A stretch of DNA of 50,915 bases from an uncultured Oscillospiraceae bacterium (GTDB lineage: Bacteria > Bacillota > Clostridia > Oscillospirales > Acutalibacteraceae), in contig URGA01000003.1 of NCBI GenBank assembly GCA_900547275.1, positions 1 through 50,915 on the forward strand, in the 5' to 3' direction. Every line of letters begins with the position of its first letter. Position 1 is the stretch's first letter. The notes under the pieces are model-generated. The model had not been told where the DNA came from. It searched no databases and was given only the letters and a program-made list of their open reading frames with translations. This document shows positions 50,414-50,915 of the stretch, one piece after another. A program made the translations under genes and the position numbers.

Positions 50414-50421
50414 GGTACAGA
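50414..50421 (+). other. attR core of the cotJC element
   Basis: GGTACAGA is where cotJC homology resumes; it pairs with GGTGCAGA at 33190. Confidence 0.85.
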
Positions 50422-50827
50422 GGAACTGGGACATCTTGAGATGATCGGTGCAATCGTTCACCAGCTGACGCAAAATCTAACAGACGACCAGATTGAAAAC
50501 AGTGCTTTTGCGCCGTATTTTGTTGACCACACAAACGCTGTTTATCCCCAGGCGGCAGGCGGAACTCCCTGGAGCGCCGCTTCAATGCAGGTAACAGGTG
50601 ACCCGATTGCAGATCTTAACGAGAACCTGGCGGCGGAGCAAAAGGCAAGAGTAACCTATGATAATATTCTCCGCCTTGTAGACGACCCCGATATTATTGA
50701 GCCGATTAAGTTCCTGCGCGAGCGAGAAATAGTCCACTACCAGCGCTTTGGTGAAGGTCTGCGCCTTGTGACCGACAGGCTCAACAGCAAGAACTACTAT
50801 ATGACCAATCCGGCATTTGACAAATAA
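50414..50827 (+). CDS. cotJC: cotJC, 3' segment (gene split by the element)
   Basis: From GGT ACA GAG GAA the frame encodes GTEELGHLEMIGAIVHQL and continues 136 residues to a stop at 50827. It supplies the rest of the manganese-catalase-like ligand set: EExxH in TEELGH, a glutamate in AAEQKAR and the histidine in REIVHYQR. It has no start codon or ribosome-binding site of its own near the junction, so it should be silent until joined to the 5' segment at 33007-33192. In 50828-50915 I see no supported gene. Confidence 0.93.
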   Translation, partial: GTEELGHLEMIGAIVHQLTQNLTDDQIENSAFAPYFVDHTNAVYPQAAGGTPWSAASMQVTGDPIADLNENLAAEQKARVTYDNILRLVDDPDIIEPIKFLREREIVHYQRFGEGLRLVTDRLNSKNYYMTNPAFDK

Positions 50828-50915
50828 GAAAATACTCACCACCTTTGCCTGTGAAAACAAACGAGTGCCGAGAATTATCTTTCCCGATGTTTACATCATT
50901 CATGAACTATATCCC

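Larger units (their letters stand above)
33190..50421 (+). mobile_element. Skin-type intervening element in cotJC (17.2 kb)
   Basis: The element separates two colinear, in-frame parts of cotJC, is bounded by an 8-bp near-identical core, and encodes a large serine recombinase at its left end. Excision between the cores removes 17,224 bp and restores cotJC. Cargo is metabolic: MBL hydrolase, DUF134/NifX/Crp-Fnr, Nudix, GNAT, GH43, a molybdate importer, a molybdenum hydroxylase and a deaminase. No phage structural, replication or conjugation genes are seen. Known precedents for the principle are skin in sigK and SP-beta in spsM of B. subtilis. Developmental excision here is inference. Confidence 0.92.

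Noticed and set aside
33144..50421. Prophage or conjugative transposon
   Set aside because: A large serine recombinase is present, but no capsid, tail, lysis, replication, relaxase or type IV secretion gene is found in the 17 kb. A metabolic-cargo intervening element fits better.
1..50915. tRNA, rRNA or CRISPR arrays
   Set aside because: No tRNA-like cloverleaf with CCA end, no rRNA conserved segments and no regularly spaced repeats were seen in the intergenic gaps.

Overview
The window looks like chromosomal DNA of an anaerobic, spore-forming Clostridia-class Firmicute, probably a gut Oscillospirales/Ruminococcaceae-type organism. The evidence is sporulation genes (cotJA, cotJB, and a cotJC in two pieces), a whiA/rapZ/hprK cluster, Gram-positive LexA boxes, strong Shine-Dalgarno sites, a sortase-type wall protein and plant-polysaccharide enzymes. 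No lineage search could be run, so this is inference from gene content.

Layout. 1-6.8 kb (minus strand): hprK, ROK glucokinase, murB, rapZ, whiA and dnaE (dnaE runs off the left edge). 7-14.7 kb: glycosyltransferase, nrdR, an aminotransferase/TIM-barrel/EamA operon, and a LexA-boxed dinB operon divergent from an HPr-kinase-like gene. 14.9-18.1 kb: a two-component system. 18.3-22.8 kb: a dlt-like acyl-transfer operon (adenylation enzyme, carrier protein, MBOAT, SGNH/DltD-like). 23-33 kb: dut, an orphan mazF, cotJA-cotJB, an XRE/PUA-like/LRR-wall-protein group, a candidate stand-alone structured RNA (about 26703-26916), GH43, bioY with a BirA operator, putP, galT and an MGMT-type gene.

The main discovery is at 33.0-50.8 kb. 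The first 62 codons of cotJC (33007-33192) and the remaining 136 codons (50417-50824) lie 17.2 kb apart, in the same frame and strand. Between them is a recombinase-bearing element bounded by an 8-bp near-identical core, GGTGCAGA at 33190 and GGTACAGA at 50414. Joining at the core restores an uninterrupted, colinear 198-residue Mn-catalase-like CotJC. The inferred attP has imperfect inverted-repeat arms centred on the core. A large serine recombinase sits at the left end, preceded by an overlapping small gene and a sigma-E-like promoter. cotJC has a sigma-K-like promoter. This is the architecture of a skin-type developmental excision element. The recombinase reading frame crosses attL, so its C-terminal tail should differ between integrated and excised forms.

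The element carries no phage structural or conjugation genes. Its left part holds an MBL-fold hydrolase, a DUF134/NifX-like/Crp-Fnr operon, Nudix, GNAT, a GH43 lipoprotein and an ArsC/Spx-like protein. Its more A/T-rich right part is a molybdenum module: MolABC-like importer, ModE-type regulator, fused P-loop NTPase/MobA-like nucleotidyltransferase, three-subunit molybdenum hydroxylase and a guanine-deaminase-like enzyme. Together these suggest guanine to xanthine to urate-type purine oxidation with its own molybdate supply.
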